Shown here: positions 28,891 to 37,104 of the stretch, piece after piece
Layout of the letters: every line of letters begins with the position of its first letter
How positions within the stretch are numbered: the stretch's first letter is position 1
Origin: Planctomycetota bacterium
GTDB lineage: Bacteria > Planctomycetota > Planctomycetia > Pirellulales > Pirellulaceae
Assembly: GCA_026692845.1 (NCBI GenBank)
Contig: JAPLNM010000044.1
Span: forward strand, 57,849-121,848
Direction: 5' to 3'
Length of the DNA: 64,000 nucleotides
Notes under the pieces: model-generated
What the model saw: the letters and a program-made list of their open reading frames with translations, nothing else
Told to the model about the DNA's origin: nothing
The model's database searches: none
Translations under genes and position numbers: made by a program

Positions 28891-29156
28891 TGGACGAACT
28901 CGGAGAGGGGGAATGCAAAGAATCCCAGGACCATCGTCCACGCTCTTTGCTCGTTTTTTCCTCTTCACGGCTTTGCACCTTTGAATCTTTGCGTTCCCCT
29001 CAGATTTCCGCATCGTTTTTTGCTGATTTGCGTTTAGCGTTTACGTTTAACGATTGCGTTTAACGCGTTTTCAGAGCTTGGGCCGATACCTGATCGTCAA
29101 GGCAACAGGCATCGGAACCCTTGCATATCCACTGCGTTTCGTTCAAAATACAGGCT
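28891..29156. other. Non-coding gap with degenerate octamer repeats
   Basis: No convincing gene. It holds a degenerate run CTTTGCACCTTTGAATCTTTGCG (in two parts around 28972-28994) resembling the cleaner octamer array at 37773-37804, and then several GTTTAACG/GTTTAGCG copies (29030-29062). It also serves as the upstream region of the SGNH gene. Confidence 0.45.
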
Positions 29157-30464
29157 ATGAAAAACCTTATTTTCTTTCGCGGCGTCGTTGTCAGTATTTC
29201 CTTGTTCCTCCTCGGGGCGGCGGGACCGCAGGTCGCTTGGGCTCAACGGTCCGATGATTCGCTTGCGATTCCAGCAACCGATGACGGTCTAGCTGGAGTC
29301 GGACCGATCCGACGCGCCGATTGGTTTCGAAACCTTTGGAATGAGAAGCGCAAGCTATGGGCAACGCGAACGCAAGCGGACCAAAATGCAGTCGTTTTCC
29401 TCGGCGATTCGATCACCCAGGGTTGGGGTGATGACATGGGCAAGTCCTTCCCCGGACTCCAAGTGGCGAATCGTGGGATCAGTGGCGACACCACGCGGGG
29501 GATGCTTCTGCGTCTCCAGAAAGATGTTCTGGATCTCAATCCCAAAGGGGTTGTGATGCTCATGGGCACCAACGACTTGGAAGAAGGAGCCGATGCTGCG
29601 ATCGTATCGAAGAACATCGAATTGATCCTCTCGGCGATCCAGAAGAGTTCCCCGAAAACGCCAGTGACTCTCTGCCGTGTCTTCCCCGCATCAGCTTCGA
29701 AAAAACGGCCGGCCGATCAAATCCACGCCATCAATGCAGCCATCGCCAATGTGGCGAAGAACTTTCCCCAAGTCACGATGGTCGATACTTGGACGCTGTT
29801 TGCCAACGAGCAAGGCGATGCCAAGGAGTCGGAGTTTCCTGATTTGCTTCACCCCAATGCATTGGGGTATGCCAAATGGGGATCTGCCATCCGCCCGGTC
29901 CTGGCTACCCAGGGCCTTATCGAGACCCAACCGGATCCCTTCACTCTCGAACCGGGGTTCGTCTCCTTGACCAATGGCAAGGACCTTACAGGCTGGCGAC
30001 TTGCTGCTTCGAAAACGACTCCTGCAGAAGACAACCTCGATGGGAAACTAGCAACCTCCGATGGTCGCTACGCGGCGATCCATGGCAAGATCGTCGTGAC
30101 GACCCCACCCGAGGGGCGACGGATCCAGCAGCTATACACTCAGCGAGAGTTTGCCGGTGACTTTGTTCTGAAGCTCGAGTTCAGGGCTACACCTAACGCC
30201 GACAGTGGTGTTTTCATACGCGAACCCCAACTCCAGTGCCGCGACTATCCATTGGCTGGTCCTTACAAAAACCTCAAACAATATCGACCTCAGGACTGGA
30301 ACGAGTTGGTCGTCTCGGTCAAGGACAACGTCGCGGTTTGCACTTGCAACGGAGAGGTCATCGAAGGAGCCTTCAAACTCCCTGCGACGGGTCCGATCGG
30401 TTTGGAGGGTGACCACGGCCAGATGGAGTACCGACGTTTACGGATCTCGATGGCCGCCCAATAA
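29157..30464 (+). CDS. Secreted SGNH hydrolase fused to DUF1080 (3-keto-disaccharide hydrolase) domain
   Basis: 435 residues with a signal peptide (FFRGVVVSISLFLLGAAG, cleaved after VAWA). First domain: GDSL/SGNH esterase with FLGDSITQGW (block I Ser), GISGDTTRGML (block II Gly), LMGTNDLEEG (block III Asn) and DLLHPNALGY (Asp-x-x-His), so all four catalytic blocks are present. Second domain (from about 265): DUF1080 concanavalin-like fold, FVSLTNGKDLTGW ... LKLEFRATPNADSGVFIR ... PIGLEGDHGQMEYRRLRI. Probably removes acyl groups and binds or cleaves an oxidised glycan. Start at ATG 29157. Confidence 0.88.
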   Translation: MKNLIFFRGVVVSISLFLLGAAGPQVAWAQRSDDSLAIPATDDGLAGVGPIRRADWFRNLWNEKRKLWATRTQADQNAVVFLGDSITQGWGDDMGKSFPGLQVANRGISGDTTRGMLLRLQKDVLDLNPKGVVMLMGTNDLEEGADAAIVSKNIELILSAIQKSSPKTPVTLCRVFPASASKKRPADQIHAINAAIANVAKNFPQVTMVDTWTLFANEQGDAKESEFPDLLHPNALGYAKWGSAIRPVLATQGLIETQPDPFTLEPGFVSLTNGKDLTGWRLAASKTTPAEDNLDGKLATSDGRYAAIHGKIVVTTPPEGRRIQQLYTQREFAGDFVLKLEFRATPNADSGVFIREPQLQCRDYPLAGPYKNLKQYRPQDWNELVVSVKDNVAVCTCNGEVIEGAFKLPATGPIGLEGDHGQMEYRRLRISMAAQ

Positions 30465-30484
30465 GCGAGCAATCCTCTTAGGGA

Positions 30485-32083
30485 TTACAATTCCTCGATG
30501 CTCGTGACGATCCGATCGACGATCTCGTCGGTTGTGCGGGGGTTGAAAAAGACCGCTTTCCAGGCCGGGACATCGTAGCCGTTTGGGCAGTATCCAAAGC
30601 TTGTGGTAAAGCCAAGTCTAGCATCCATAGCGGCATCCATGGTCTTTAAGCGTTTGTCGAACAAGTGCCGTATCTCCTTGGTGTAACGCTGCCGTTGTTC
30701 GGCTGTCAGTTCGTCGCGTTCCAACCGTTCGAAGATTTCCTGAGCGTTTCGGCCCTTGGGCAAGACCCACCAATTGACCGTCGGCCCGGTCGTGCCCGCA
30801 TTGAGCACCTTGCAGTATTCCACCTTGGCGAGTCGCTCTTTGAGTCGCTCGGCTAGCTCGAGGCTTCGACCGACGAGCATCTGCCAACCGGCAAGTCCGA
30901 TGCCGTTTAGAGAGGCGATGACGGCATAAGGCCCAATGGCCGGCCGCGAGCATTCCAGAGTGAACATGGCGGGGTCTCGGCTCGCATCGGCATCGGAAAA
31001 ATAAGGAGTATCGTTGACGGTCCTAGCCAAGTACTTCAAATCCTCTTTTCGGTTGACGATAAATGCGCTCGACGGGTAGTGTCCTCGGCCGAATTTATGG
31101 AAATCGATCGTGATGCTATCAGCGTATCGGAGACCTACGTTTTGCGTTTGCGCTTTTTCGATCATCTTCAGCAGGCCAGGATCGAACTTCAGTGGATTGA
31201 CCGTTCGATCGTAGTCGGTCAATACGGCCATCGTCCAACCGACGGCCGCATCGCAGTGGATTTGCGGCATCGTTACCGAGTATTCTTTGGATTTTTGCTC
31301 AGCGCATTGGCGGATGGCTTGCACATCATCGATTCCGAACCCATCGGTTGTTCCGTGGGTAGCGCAGATGTAAGCGACAGGGGTTTTTTCTTGGAACAAA
31401 CGATCGAGCGTTTCTTCGAGTTTATCGATGCGCATGCTCAGATTTTCATCGGTCGGTATTTCGATTAGGTTTGAGGTACCTATACCGAGCCAACCGGCGA
31501 CCGTTTGGTTCGAATAGTGGCCAGCTTGGGAGCAGATGCCAACGATACGACGCCCATAGACGCCGGTTTTCATCGTTCCAGGCACGCACTTTTCGAGGCC
31601 GATTTTTGCGCCGTAGAGATTCGAGATTGTGCCACCGATGGTAAAGATTCCCCAGGGATCGATCGTATGGTAGAAGATCAGGTTTGCAAGCGCGGTGATC
31701 GCTTTGACTTCGAGTTCATTGGAGCGTTGGCTGTATCGATCAGTGCATAGGTTTGGGTTTTTCAGTAGGCAAGCGATTGCACCGATGAGTGAAGCTTGGT
31801 TGGCCGGTCCACGGACATTTTCCAAATGAAGAGGATTATTCCAACTGTCGGTGCCCCAGAAGTATGGGAAGATCGCATCCCTTGCATCCTTGAGGTTGCC
31901 GGGCAATTCATGGATTTCAGGGTTCGCGCGGGCCGTCTCGTAGTTTTGGCTCATGATCTGAACAGGGGTCAGGGCATTTTCGGCCGCGGCCGCCGAGAGT
32001 AGCTCGGCGAATATTTTCACCAGTTCGGGTTGGTTCCACTCGAAAAACGTACTGACTAATTCTTGGTACTTCGCTCTGTCCAT
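30485..32083 (-). CDS. PLP-dependent decarboxylase, group II
   Basis: 532 residues, cytosolic. Group II (aromatic/glutamate) decarboxylase fold: TIGGTISNLYGAKIG, SQAGHYSNQT with the His189 that stacks on PLP, the HCDAAVGW Asp278, and SITIDFHKFG with Lys330 as Schiff-base residue. The amino acid decarboxylated cannot be told; the substrate loop differs from GadB and from DOPA decarboxylases I remember. Its ATG shares a base with the stop of the upstream isochorismatase-ThuA gene (TAATG), so the two proteins are made together. Confidence 0.85.
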   Translation of the reverse strand: MDRAKYQELVSTFFEWNQPELVKIFAELLSAAAAENALTPVQIMSQNYETARANPEIHELPGNLKDARDAIFPYFWGTDSWNNPLHLENVRGPANQASLIGAIACLLKNPNLCTDRYSQRSNELEVKAITALANLIFYHTIDPWGIFTIGGTISNLYGAKIGLEKCVPGTMKTGVYGRRIVGICSQAGHYSNQTVAGWLGIGTSNLIEIPTDENLSMRIDKLEETLDRLFQEKTPVAYICATHGTTDGFGIDDVQAIRQCAEQKSKEYSVTMPQIHCDAAVGWTMAVLTDYDRTVNPLKFDPGLLKMIEKAQTQNVGLRYADSITIDFHKFGRGHYPSSAFIVNRKEDLKYLARTVNDTPYFSDADASRDPAMFTLECSRPAIGPYAVIASLNGIGLAGWQMLVGRSLELAERLKERLAKVEYCKVLNAGTTGPTVNWWVLPKGRNAQEIFERLERDELTAEQRQRYTKEIRHLFDKRLKTMDAAMDARLGFTTSFGYCPNGYDVPAWKAVFFNPRTTDEIVDRIVTSIEEL

Positions 32084-33759
32084 TACCGTTGTTTTCCCTC
32101 TCCGCGCTCGACCATATGTTGTTGGTGTTCGATATCGGCTGGTAGGAAGCGTCGATTGCTATCGACAAGCCAATGTGCCGCGTTGAGCAACATGGCTGAG
32201 AATTGGTCATTTTCAAAATCGCTGTGGTGTCCGAGCGAGGTGTAGAAAGAACGCCCCGAATCGGCGCGAACGAAGGTCCAAGCGACGGGTTCGGGGTCTT
32301 GGTTTGGAATTTTACCGTGCCACAGAATGCTTGTTCCGGGTCGTAGTGGCGAAACTTTGTACAGAGAGCCAAGGCTTTGGTAGAGTTCGTTCCCAAAATC
32401 CTTTGAGTTGACTAAAGGGTGATCGCTGTGAGGAGCCACGCGGATGTTTGCGATCTCCTCGTTTCCAAAATGGTTGGTGTAGTTACCACCGAAAACCTCC
32501 GCGTCGAATTCAGGCCAATCCGAGAGCCCTTCCGAGGGGGCTTTCCCTCGCAGGCTGAATGCATGACTTGCTGTCCGAATCCCGAGCACGGGTTTGGCCG
32601 ATGCGATGAAAGCACGGATGGTGTTTAACTGCGCTGGTGGCAGTGGACGTCGTCGGACGCTAACGAGCAACGCGTCGGCATCTTCAAGTGCATCGAGTCC
32701 GACCAAACGATTGGGGTGATCGGATTCGGCCAGGACCAAGGAGACCTTGAAGTCGCGGTGGAGTTGCTCGCGTGCCCATCGCACCAGCGTTTCGTCCGTT
32801 TTGTATTCGTCTTCGGCGATCAGGACGACCCAATGCTTGCGGGTGTCGTTCTTGAATCGAAACGGTTTTCCACCTAACCATTGATCGCTGGTGACCGTAG
32901 GGCAAATCACCCGTTCGATATGATCGATCACACGGTCGGTACCGCTGAAATGATTGACGTGAGGCCATCGGTTTGGATTGTACATGGTGTCGGTCAGGTC
33001 TTTGACCAGGACGGTTTGGAACCCATGCTGCTTGAGTTGTCGCAGACCGAAGGGTCTTCCCAGGACACACATATTCGTATGCACACCGCAGAGGGCGACT
33101 TGCTCAATCCCCTGGGATTTGAGGACATTCCAGATCTCTTGGCCTGAAGCGCTGATGTAATCTCGTTGGGGATCGATTTGAATGGTATCGATTTGTTGTA
33201 TCCAAGGTGACTTCGGGTTTCGCCCTAGACTTTTCAGTCGTTCGACCCACTGCGCGTGTTCGGCTGGATCGTCGTCCTCCCCTCCGTCGGATTGATCGAC
33301 CGGATAAGGATCCTGAGCTTCTCCGTCGATTTGGTCGCACCATTTGGAGATGTCCGTCGGTGTGTCGTCTCGGAGGGTGATCTTCTCGGCGCGTTGCCTT
33401 GCAGGGTGATCCTTATAGTAAGGGATACAGTCGCTCGGGGCGTGGATCACCGTTCCACCTTGGCTGCGTATGGCTTTGGCCAAGCGATCGATCGCAGGGG
33501 CGACCTGTTGCACCCGGCGAACCGCGTTCAAGCAGTGATGCGAGTCCCAGACATCGCAGATAATCAATGCGGTTTTCTTCGCGGGCCATTCTGCGGACTG
33601 AAGGATCCTGTGATGGTTCCTTGCGTCCTTGGCTACCGGCTGCTGGATCTGCAAGACCAGCGGAAAAATGTCGGGATTTGTTGGGGTTTGACCAAGGCAG
33701 TAGAGCCCCAGTGCAAGCCATGCAAGGAGACTGAAGGATCGGATCGAACGATTCATCAT
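32083..33759 (-). CDS. Isochorismatase-like cysteine hydrolase fused to ThuA-like domain
   Basis: 558 residues with a short signal or anchor segment (SFSLLAWLALGLYCLG). N-terminal half: cysteine hydrolase with ALIICDVWD (catalytic Asp) and VALCGVHTNMCVLGRPFGLR (catalytic Cys in NMC), interrupted by an acidic insert (DQSDGGEDDDPAEH). C-terminal half (about 305-540): ThuA-like glutamine-amidotransferase fold, HWVVLIAEDEYKTDETL, ASHAF, GNYTNHFGNE, YTSLGHHSDFEN. The combination suggests hydrolysis of an amide or imine plus a sugar-related step. Translationally coupled to the decarboxylase downstream. Confidence 0.82.
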   Translation of the reverse strand: MMNRSIRSFSLLAWLALGLYCLGQTPTNPDIFPLVLQIQQPVAKDARNHHRILQSAEWPAKKTALIICDVWDSHHCLNAVRRVQQVAPAIDRLAKAIRSQGGTVIHAPSDCIPYYKDHPARQRAEKITLRDDTPTDISKWCDQIDGEAQDPYPVDQSDGGEDDDPAEHAQWVERLKSLGRNPKSPWIQQIDTIQIDPQRDYISASGQEIWNVLKSQGIEQVALCGVHTNMCVLGRPFGLRQLKQHGFQTVLVKDLTDTMYNPNRWPHVNHFSGTDRVIDHIERVICPTVTSDQWLGGKPFRFKNDTRKHWVVLIAEDEYKTDETLVRWAREQLHRDFKVSLVLAESDHPNRLVGLDALEDADALLVSVRRRPLPPAQLNTIRAFIASAKPVLGIRTASHAFSLRGKAPSEGLSDWPEFDAEVFGGNYTNHFGNEEIANIRVAPHSDHPLVNSKDFGNELYQSLGSLYKVSPLRPGTSILWHGKIPNQDPEPVAWTFVRADSGRSFYTSLGHHSDFENDQFSAMLLNAAHWLVDSNRRFLPADIEHQQHMVERGEGKQR

Positions 33760-33850
33760 TGGCTTTTAGGTTAGGGGAACTCCTTGGGCTCGGGCAGGAG
33801 CATTCGACGCAAAGCGAAGGGAGCTTAGGGGTCCCACCTCCACCATTCTT

Positions 33851-33929
33851 AGTATAACGTGCATTCGGATTTGGATGGAGTCGCCTGGACATTTAGGCTT
33901 ATTCGCAGCAATTCAAGAGAGATGTCGGT
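33851..33929. repeat. Left copy of 79-bp direct repeat bounding the toxin island
   Basis: Matches 37861-37939 base for base without gaps except five differences (33859, 33890, 33893, 33894, 33906), about 94 % identity. The right copy is the leader of the Gfo/Idh gene; this one leads only into the toxin cassette. Read as a duplication made when the 4-kb island entered. Confidence 0.75.
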
Positions 33930-34683
33930 GTTAAAAACTCGGGGACTGTCCCCGAGTTTTTGTCCTTGCAACGCACGGGTTGGCTCGTCGATTCACCTGG
34001 TTATTTCGGAACAGGGTTTAGATGGATTGGCCGATGTGCATGCCATCGAGCCATGTCCTAGCATTTCCTCAGGGGTTGGCCGAGTCGTCACCGGGACCTT
34101 CACGCACGTCCGGGGCGGGATCCTGCGGATCAGGCTAGCGGGGCTTGCAGAGCCCCTGGGGGTGACTTCGAATCACTCGATCTATTCTGCCGACCGCTTG
34201 GACTTTGTGCCAGCCGGAGAACTACGTGTTGGGGAGACGCTTCGTAATCTCGATGGCGACGTTCGGATCGAGTCGATCGAGCAGCTTGGTACCGAAGAAC
34301 GTGTCTACAACCTTGAGATCCACGGCGAACACGTCTTTCGCGTTGCCTCCAGCGGTGTGCTGGTGCATAATAGCTCGGGGGCGGAGGGTTCAAGTAAGCC
34401 AGTGACAAGGTTCGTGACTGGACCAAACGGAGTTGTCAAGGATCTTGGACCTACACTCGATCGGATAAGGAATGGAGTTCGATTCCCGCATCGTAATGAC
34501 GGGAGTATCTTCCAAAATCGCGAAGGACTACTACCAACCAAGCCAGCTGGCTATTGGAAGGAGTACGTTCATCCGACGCCAGGCGGTCGCGGCCCAGGTG
34601 CACAGCGGATAGTCATAGGTCAGAACGGCGAGATGTTCTTTACGCCAAACCATTACCGTATTTTCATCCCGTTGAATCCATAG
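33922..34683 (+). CDS. Orphan polymorphic toxin tip: truncated Hint domain plus barnase-type ribonuclease
   Basis: The frame is open from 33859; ATG 33922 is used here but a hairpin lies right after it, so the true start is uncertain. Residues from about the middle form the C-terminal part of a pretoxin Hint domain (GRVVTGTF, VTSNHSIYSADR, FVPAGELRVGE, VYNLEIHGEHVF, ending LVHNSS); the N-terminal catalytic Cys block is absent, so it cannot self-process. The last 70 residues match barnase: NREGLLP, YWKEY with the catalytic Glu (34561-34563), AQRIVI with Arg, and NHYRIF with the catalytic His (34651-34653). It would cut RNA if delivered or expressed. A barstar-like inhibitor follows after 11 bases. 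Confidence 0.72.
   Translation: MSVLKTRGLSPSFCPCNARVGSSIHLVISEQGLDGLADVHAIEPCPSISSGVGRVVTGTFTHVRGGILRIRLAGLAEPLGVTSNHSIYSADRLDFVPAGELRVGETLRNLDGDVRIESIEQLGTEERVYNLEIHGEHVFRVASSGVLVHNSSGAEGSSKPVTRFVTGPNGVVKDLGPTLDRIRNGVRFPHRNDGSIFQNREGLLPTKPAGYWKEYVHPTPGGRGPGAQRIVIGQNGEMFFTPNHYRIFIPLNP
33933..33961. terminator. Terminator-like hairpin before toxin cassette 1
   Basis: AAAAACTCGGGGAC and GTCCCCGAGTTTTT form an almost complete 29-base inverted repeat ending in T5. A very similar hairpin precedes cassette 2. It may keep the silent cassettes from being transcribed by read-through. Confidence 0.65.
34054..34383 (+). repeat. 330-bp Hint repeat, copy 1
   Basis: Aligns without gaps to 35347-35676 with about 19 differences (roughly 94 % identity). 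Both copies start at TGTCCTAGCATTTCC and end at the codons for HNSSGA, after which the two toxins are unrelated. This is the shared recombination segment of exchangeable toxin tips. Confidence 0.8.
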
Positions 34684-34694
34684 AAGGTACGACC

Positions 34695-35078
34695 ATGGTT
34701 CTATTCGTATTCACCGACTTGCCTCGCTTGCCTGTTAATGCTTTAGTAGTGTCGATCCCATCTGGCTTAGAAAGCCTGAACTCGCTCTTCGACGTACTTC
34801 GAACAGAATTAGGATTGCCGGATTACTTCGGCGCAAATCTTGACGCGCTATCTGAGGTCTTGCGTGACCTTCACTGGGTTGATCAATCCTGCGTGGTGCT
34901 GTTGCATAGTGGTGAGACGTTTAGAGATGACAAACTTTTCGGGGTCTATCTGAGCATCTTGCAAGAATGTGTGGACGATTGGAGACGTGACCAAGAGGGT
35001 CGATTGGTCGTTATCTTCCCTGCAAGCATGGAAGAGCGGGTACGTAGTCTTCTCGCGTCTGAAACCGGGGGAAAGTAA
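34695..35078 (+). CDS. Barstar-family ribonuclease inhibitor (immunity protein)
   Basis: 127 residues. ELGLPDYFGANLDALSEVL corresponds to barstar helix 2 and its loop, with the Tyr and the first Asp that plug the barnase active site kept; the second key Asp (39 in barstar) is Glu here. The C-terminal strand RLVVIFPASMEERV ends the fold. It should bind and block the barnase-type toxin encoded just upstream. AGAAGG seven bases before ATG 34695 is a good ribosome site. Longer than the 90-residue Bacillus protein because of an N-terminal extension and a longer middle. Confidence 0.85.
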   Translation: MVLFVFTDLPRLPVNALVVSIPSGLESLNSLFDVLRTELGLPDYFGANLDALSEVLRDLHWVDQSCVVLLHSGETFRDDKLFGVYLSILQECVDDWRRDQEGRLVVIFPASMEERVRSLLASETGGK

Positions 35079-35315
35079 ACGCAGCGGCCCGAAGGGCTGA
35101 AACAACCACAGCATACTGAAATGTTGTTTCGGACTTCGCCAAGGAAATCCTCCACCGTCTGGCGACAGGTGGCTAGTGCTGCCCGTAGCCACCCGCTGCC
35201 AAGCGGTGGACAGCGACAGGGAAAATGCCTCTATGAATAGTTATCTATTTGCGAACATTAGTGTGTATTAGGGGTTGGAAGGAGCAGCCACTGGCCACTT
35301 AGCACTAGCCAATTG
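35079..35315. other. Spacer with small hairpins between toxin cassettes
   Basis: No gene seen. Contains an 8-bp stem GAAACAAC/GTTGTTTC (35099-35106 with 35123-35130), then GGTGGCTA...TAGCCACC (around 35166-35191), typical of small dispersed palindromes. Confidence 0.4.
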
Positions 35316-35343
35316 AAAACTCGGGGACTTTGCCCCGAGTTTT
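35316..35343. terminator. Terminator-like hairpin before toxin cassette 2
   Basis: AAAACTCGGGG (35316-35326) and CCCCGAGTTTT (35333-35343) with further T residues after; nearly the same core as the hairpin before cassette 1, and it touches the start of the 330-bp repeat. Confidence 0.65.
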
Positions 35344-35994
35344 TTGTGTCCTAGCATTTCCTCAGGGGTCGGTCGAGTCGTCACCGGGACCTTCACGCGC
35401 GTCCGGGGCGGGATCCTGCGGATCAAGCTAGCGGGGCTTGCAGAGCCCCTGGGGGTGACCTCGAATCACTCGATCTATTCTGCCGACCGCTCGGACTTTG
35501 TGCCAGCCGGAGAACTTCGTGTTGGGGACACGCTTCGTAATCTCGATGGCTTCGTTCGGATCGAGTCGATCGAGCAGCTCGGTAGCCAAGAGCGTGTCTA
35601 CAACCTTGAGATCCACGGCGAACACGTCTTTCGCGTTACCTCCATCGGTTTGCTCGTGCATAATAGCTCGGGGGCGCAAGGCAATACCCCAAGTAATACA
35701 GCGTTACCTGAAAGTTATTGGATCAACAAGAAAGCACCAACTCAGATTGCACCTGGGACGAGAACTGCAACAATCGAGAAACCAAGTTCGAAAGGTGGGA
35801 CGTATTCGAGTACGACACACTACGACGAGTACGGTCGGCAAGTTGGCCAAACGCATCGGACACATCACGGTTACCGTGACCCAACCAGCCCACAGTTTCA
35901 TCCAAACCCTCACCACCATCGTCGTGATCCCATCACCGGTGAACAACTGCGGGATTCGAGTACTGGTAGTCGAACTTGGCAAGGGGAGTTCTGA
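35344..35994 (+). CDS. Orphan polymorphic toxin tip: truncated Hint domain plus unrecognised His-rich domain
   Basis: 216 residues, TTG start inside the hairpin tail, so start and expression are uncertain. Residues 1-112 are the same truncated Hint segment as in cassette 1 (ending LVHNSSGA). The unique C-terminal domain of about 100 residues has TYSSTTHYDEYGRQVG, HRTHHGYRDP and HPNPHHHRRDPITGEQLRD: many His and Tyr with a pattern that suggests a metal-dependent or RNase-type toxin, but I recognise no named family. Its position between Hint and a presumptive immunity gene is the main evidence for a toxin role. Confidence 0.6.
   Translation: MCPSISSGVGRVVTGTFTRVRGGILRIKLAGLAEPLGVTSNHSIYSADRSDFVPAGELRVGDTLRNLDGFVRIESIEQLGSQERVYNLEIHGEHVFRVTSIGLLVHNSSGAQGNTPSNTALPESYWINKKAPTQIAPGTRTATIEKPSSKGGTYSSTTHYDEYGRQVGQTHRTHHGYRDPTSPQFHPNPHHHRRDPITGEQLRDSSTGSRTWQGEF
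35347..35676 (+). repeat. 330-bp Hint repeat, copy 2
   Basis: Second copy of the shared Hint segment, ungapped against 34054-34383. Divergence between the copies includes several clustered changes near the 3' end (around 35582-35662), just before the switch to the unrelated toxin. Confidence 0.8.
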
Positions 35995-35998
35995 GGAG

Positions 35999-36484
35999 AT
36001 GGGTAAGCCATTGAAAGTGCTATTGACTACTATTTTTGCCGCCGTCGAATCTAATTACCTGGATCTAGCAAGTTTGAAGGACTGGACTGATCGGTGCATA
36101 GAATTTGCGACGCATCCAGCAGACTGGATTATCGACCTCTCGCTCGCGTCGAACGTTGAGCATGCTTTGAATATTTTGCGACAAATCCTTCCTCGGTTTG
36201 AGGTAACGCTCGACGAAGGCTACGGCGAGCTACTCGTTGGGTTTTGGTACATTAGATTTGATAGGCATGACGTAGCCGAGGGAGAGTTTTTGAAAGAGGT
36301 AGTTGACGTAATCGATGCCTATCAAGTTAAGGAACTTGACGGCGAAGAAATCGTCGACGGCCGTCTCTCAGACAACGCCAGAAGATTTCTCGTTCCATGC
36401 GCGAAAGTTAGTCAAGATGCCCTCGGGCGGATTCTCGAACTACGATTTACGAGAGAGGAGGCAGTTGCAATCGGTATAACTTAA
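35999..36484 (+). CDS. Presumptive immunity protein for toxin 2
   Basis: 161 residues, no family recognised. Acidic and compact, with helical segments (ASLKDWTDRCIEFATH, VEHALNILRQILPRF) and no membrane segment or signal. It starts 4 bases after the stop of the toxin-like gene, the arrangement of all known polymorphic toxin/immunity pairs, and base composition is A+T-richer than the surrounding core genes. ATG 35999 is chosen; a GGGGAG about 11 bases upstream could serve as ribosome site. The frame extends far upstream but only as a shadow of the Hint gene. Confidence 0.6.
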   Translation: MGKPLKVLLTTIFAAVESNYLDLASLKDWTDRCIEFATHPADWIIDLSLASNVEHALNILRQILPRFEVTLDEGYGELLVGFWYIRFDRHDVAEGEFLKEVVDVIDAYQVKELDGEEIVDGRLSDNARRFLVPCAKVSQDALGRILELRFTREEAVAIGIT

Positions 36485-36807
36485 CGCCCCAAGTAGTGGA
36501 GGAAAGATTCATTCTGTCTATGAAGACGGTTGTTTTGGCTCAGCGTAAGTAGCGTAAACGTTGGTTAGGTTTAGTTTAGTAAATGAATGAACAAACAGAT
36601 GCTGGACGTCCTTGGGGTCCACTTCACCCATCAAACGCCCAGTGTTTACAACGTTTCGTGGCTTTCTGGCTTTCCGAATTGAAAGAGCCATGGTCCAGTC
36701 CCTGGGTTTTCAATCGAGCGTGTTGCGATTAAGGAGGAGCGTGTGCGGTTCTAGATGTCTTGTCCGTGTTGCACTTTGCAATACAATACTGGCAAGGAGA
36801 AACGACG
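36485..36807. other. Gap before toxin-antitoxin pair
   Basis: No gene seen apart from the promoter listed next. A+T-rich with short TTTAG repeats around 36566-36580. Confidence 0.4.
36760..36787 (+). promoter_or_regulatory. Candidate promoter with operator palindrome for the DUF1778-GNAT pair
   Basis: TTGTCC (36760-36765), 16-base spacer, TACAAT (36782-36787). The spacer contains TTGCACTTTGCAA, an inverted repeat (36769-36781), placed where a ribbon-helix-helix antitoxin could repress its own operon. Confidence 0.35.
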
Positions 36808-37104
36808 ATGACCAAACGCGTTAACTTGACGTCTACCCAAAAAGCCAGTCCTTTGATGGTACGCTTAGATTCGGAGAGTAAACAGGCACTGACCGACGCT
36901 GCGGAATTGCGCCGGATCAGCGTCAGTGATTACGTCCGAACGGTGACCGTTGCTCAAGCCCGTCGGGAGGTTGCCAGTGCCCGCCAGCAGACGGTTCTTC
37001 TGAGTCCAGACGAGCAGTTGGCTTTCTGGCTGGCTTTGCAAGCCCCAGCGAAACTGACACCAGCCCAGAAACGGCTCGGAGCCATCATGCGGGGCGCGCA
37101 GTGA
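36808..37104 (+). CDS. DUF1778 ribbon-helix-helix antitoxin (TacA-like)
   Basis: 98 residues. SPLMVRLDSESKQALTDAAELRRISVSDYVRTVTV is the RHH DNA-binding unit of DUF1778 antitoxins; the C-terminal tail (VLLSPDEQLAFWLALQAP) is the part that neutralises the acetyltransferase in TacA-TacT systems. AAGGAG eight bases before ATG 36808 fixes the start. The stop overlaps the GTG start of the toxin gene. Probably represses its own promoter together with the toxin. Confidence 0.85.
   Translation: MTKRVNLTSTQKASPLMVRLDSESKQALTDAAELRRISVSDYVRTVTVAQARREVASARQQTVLLSPDEQLAFWLALQAPAKLTPAQKRLGAIMRGAQ

Noticed and set aside
36612..36824. 70-codon frame before the toxin-antitoxin pair
   Set aside because: No ribosome site, no recognisable features, and it overlaps the likely promoter and antitoxin start.
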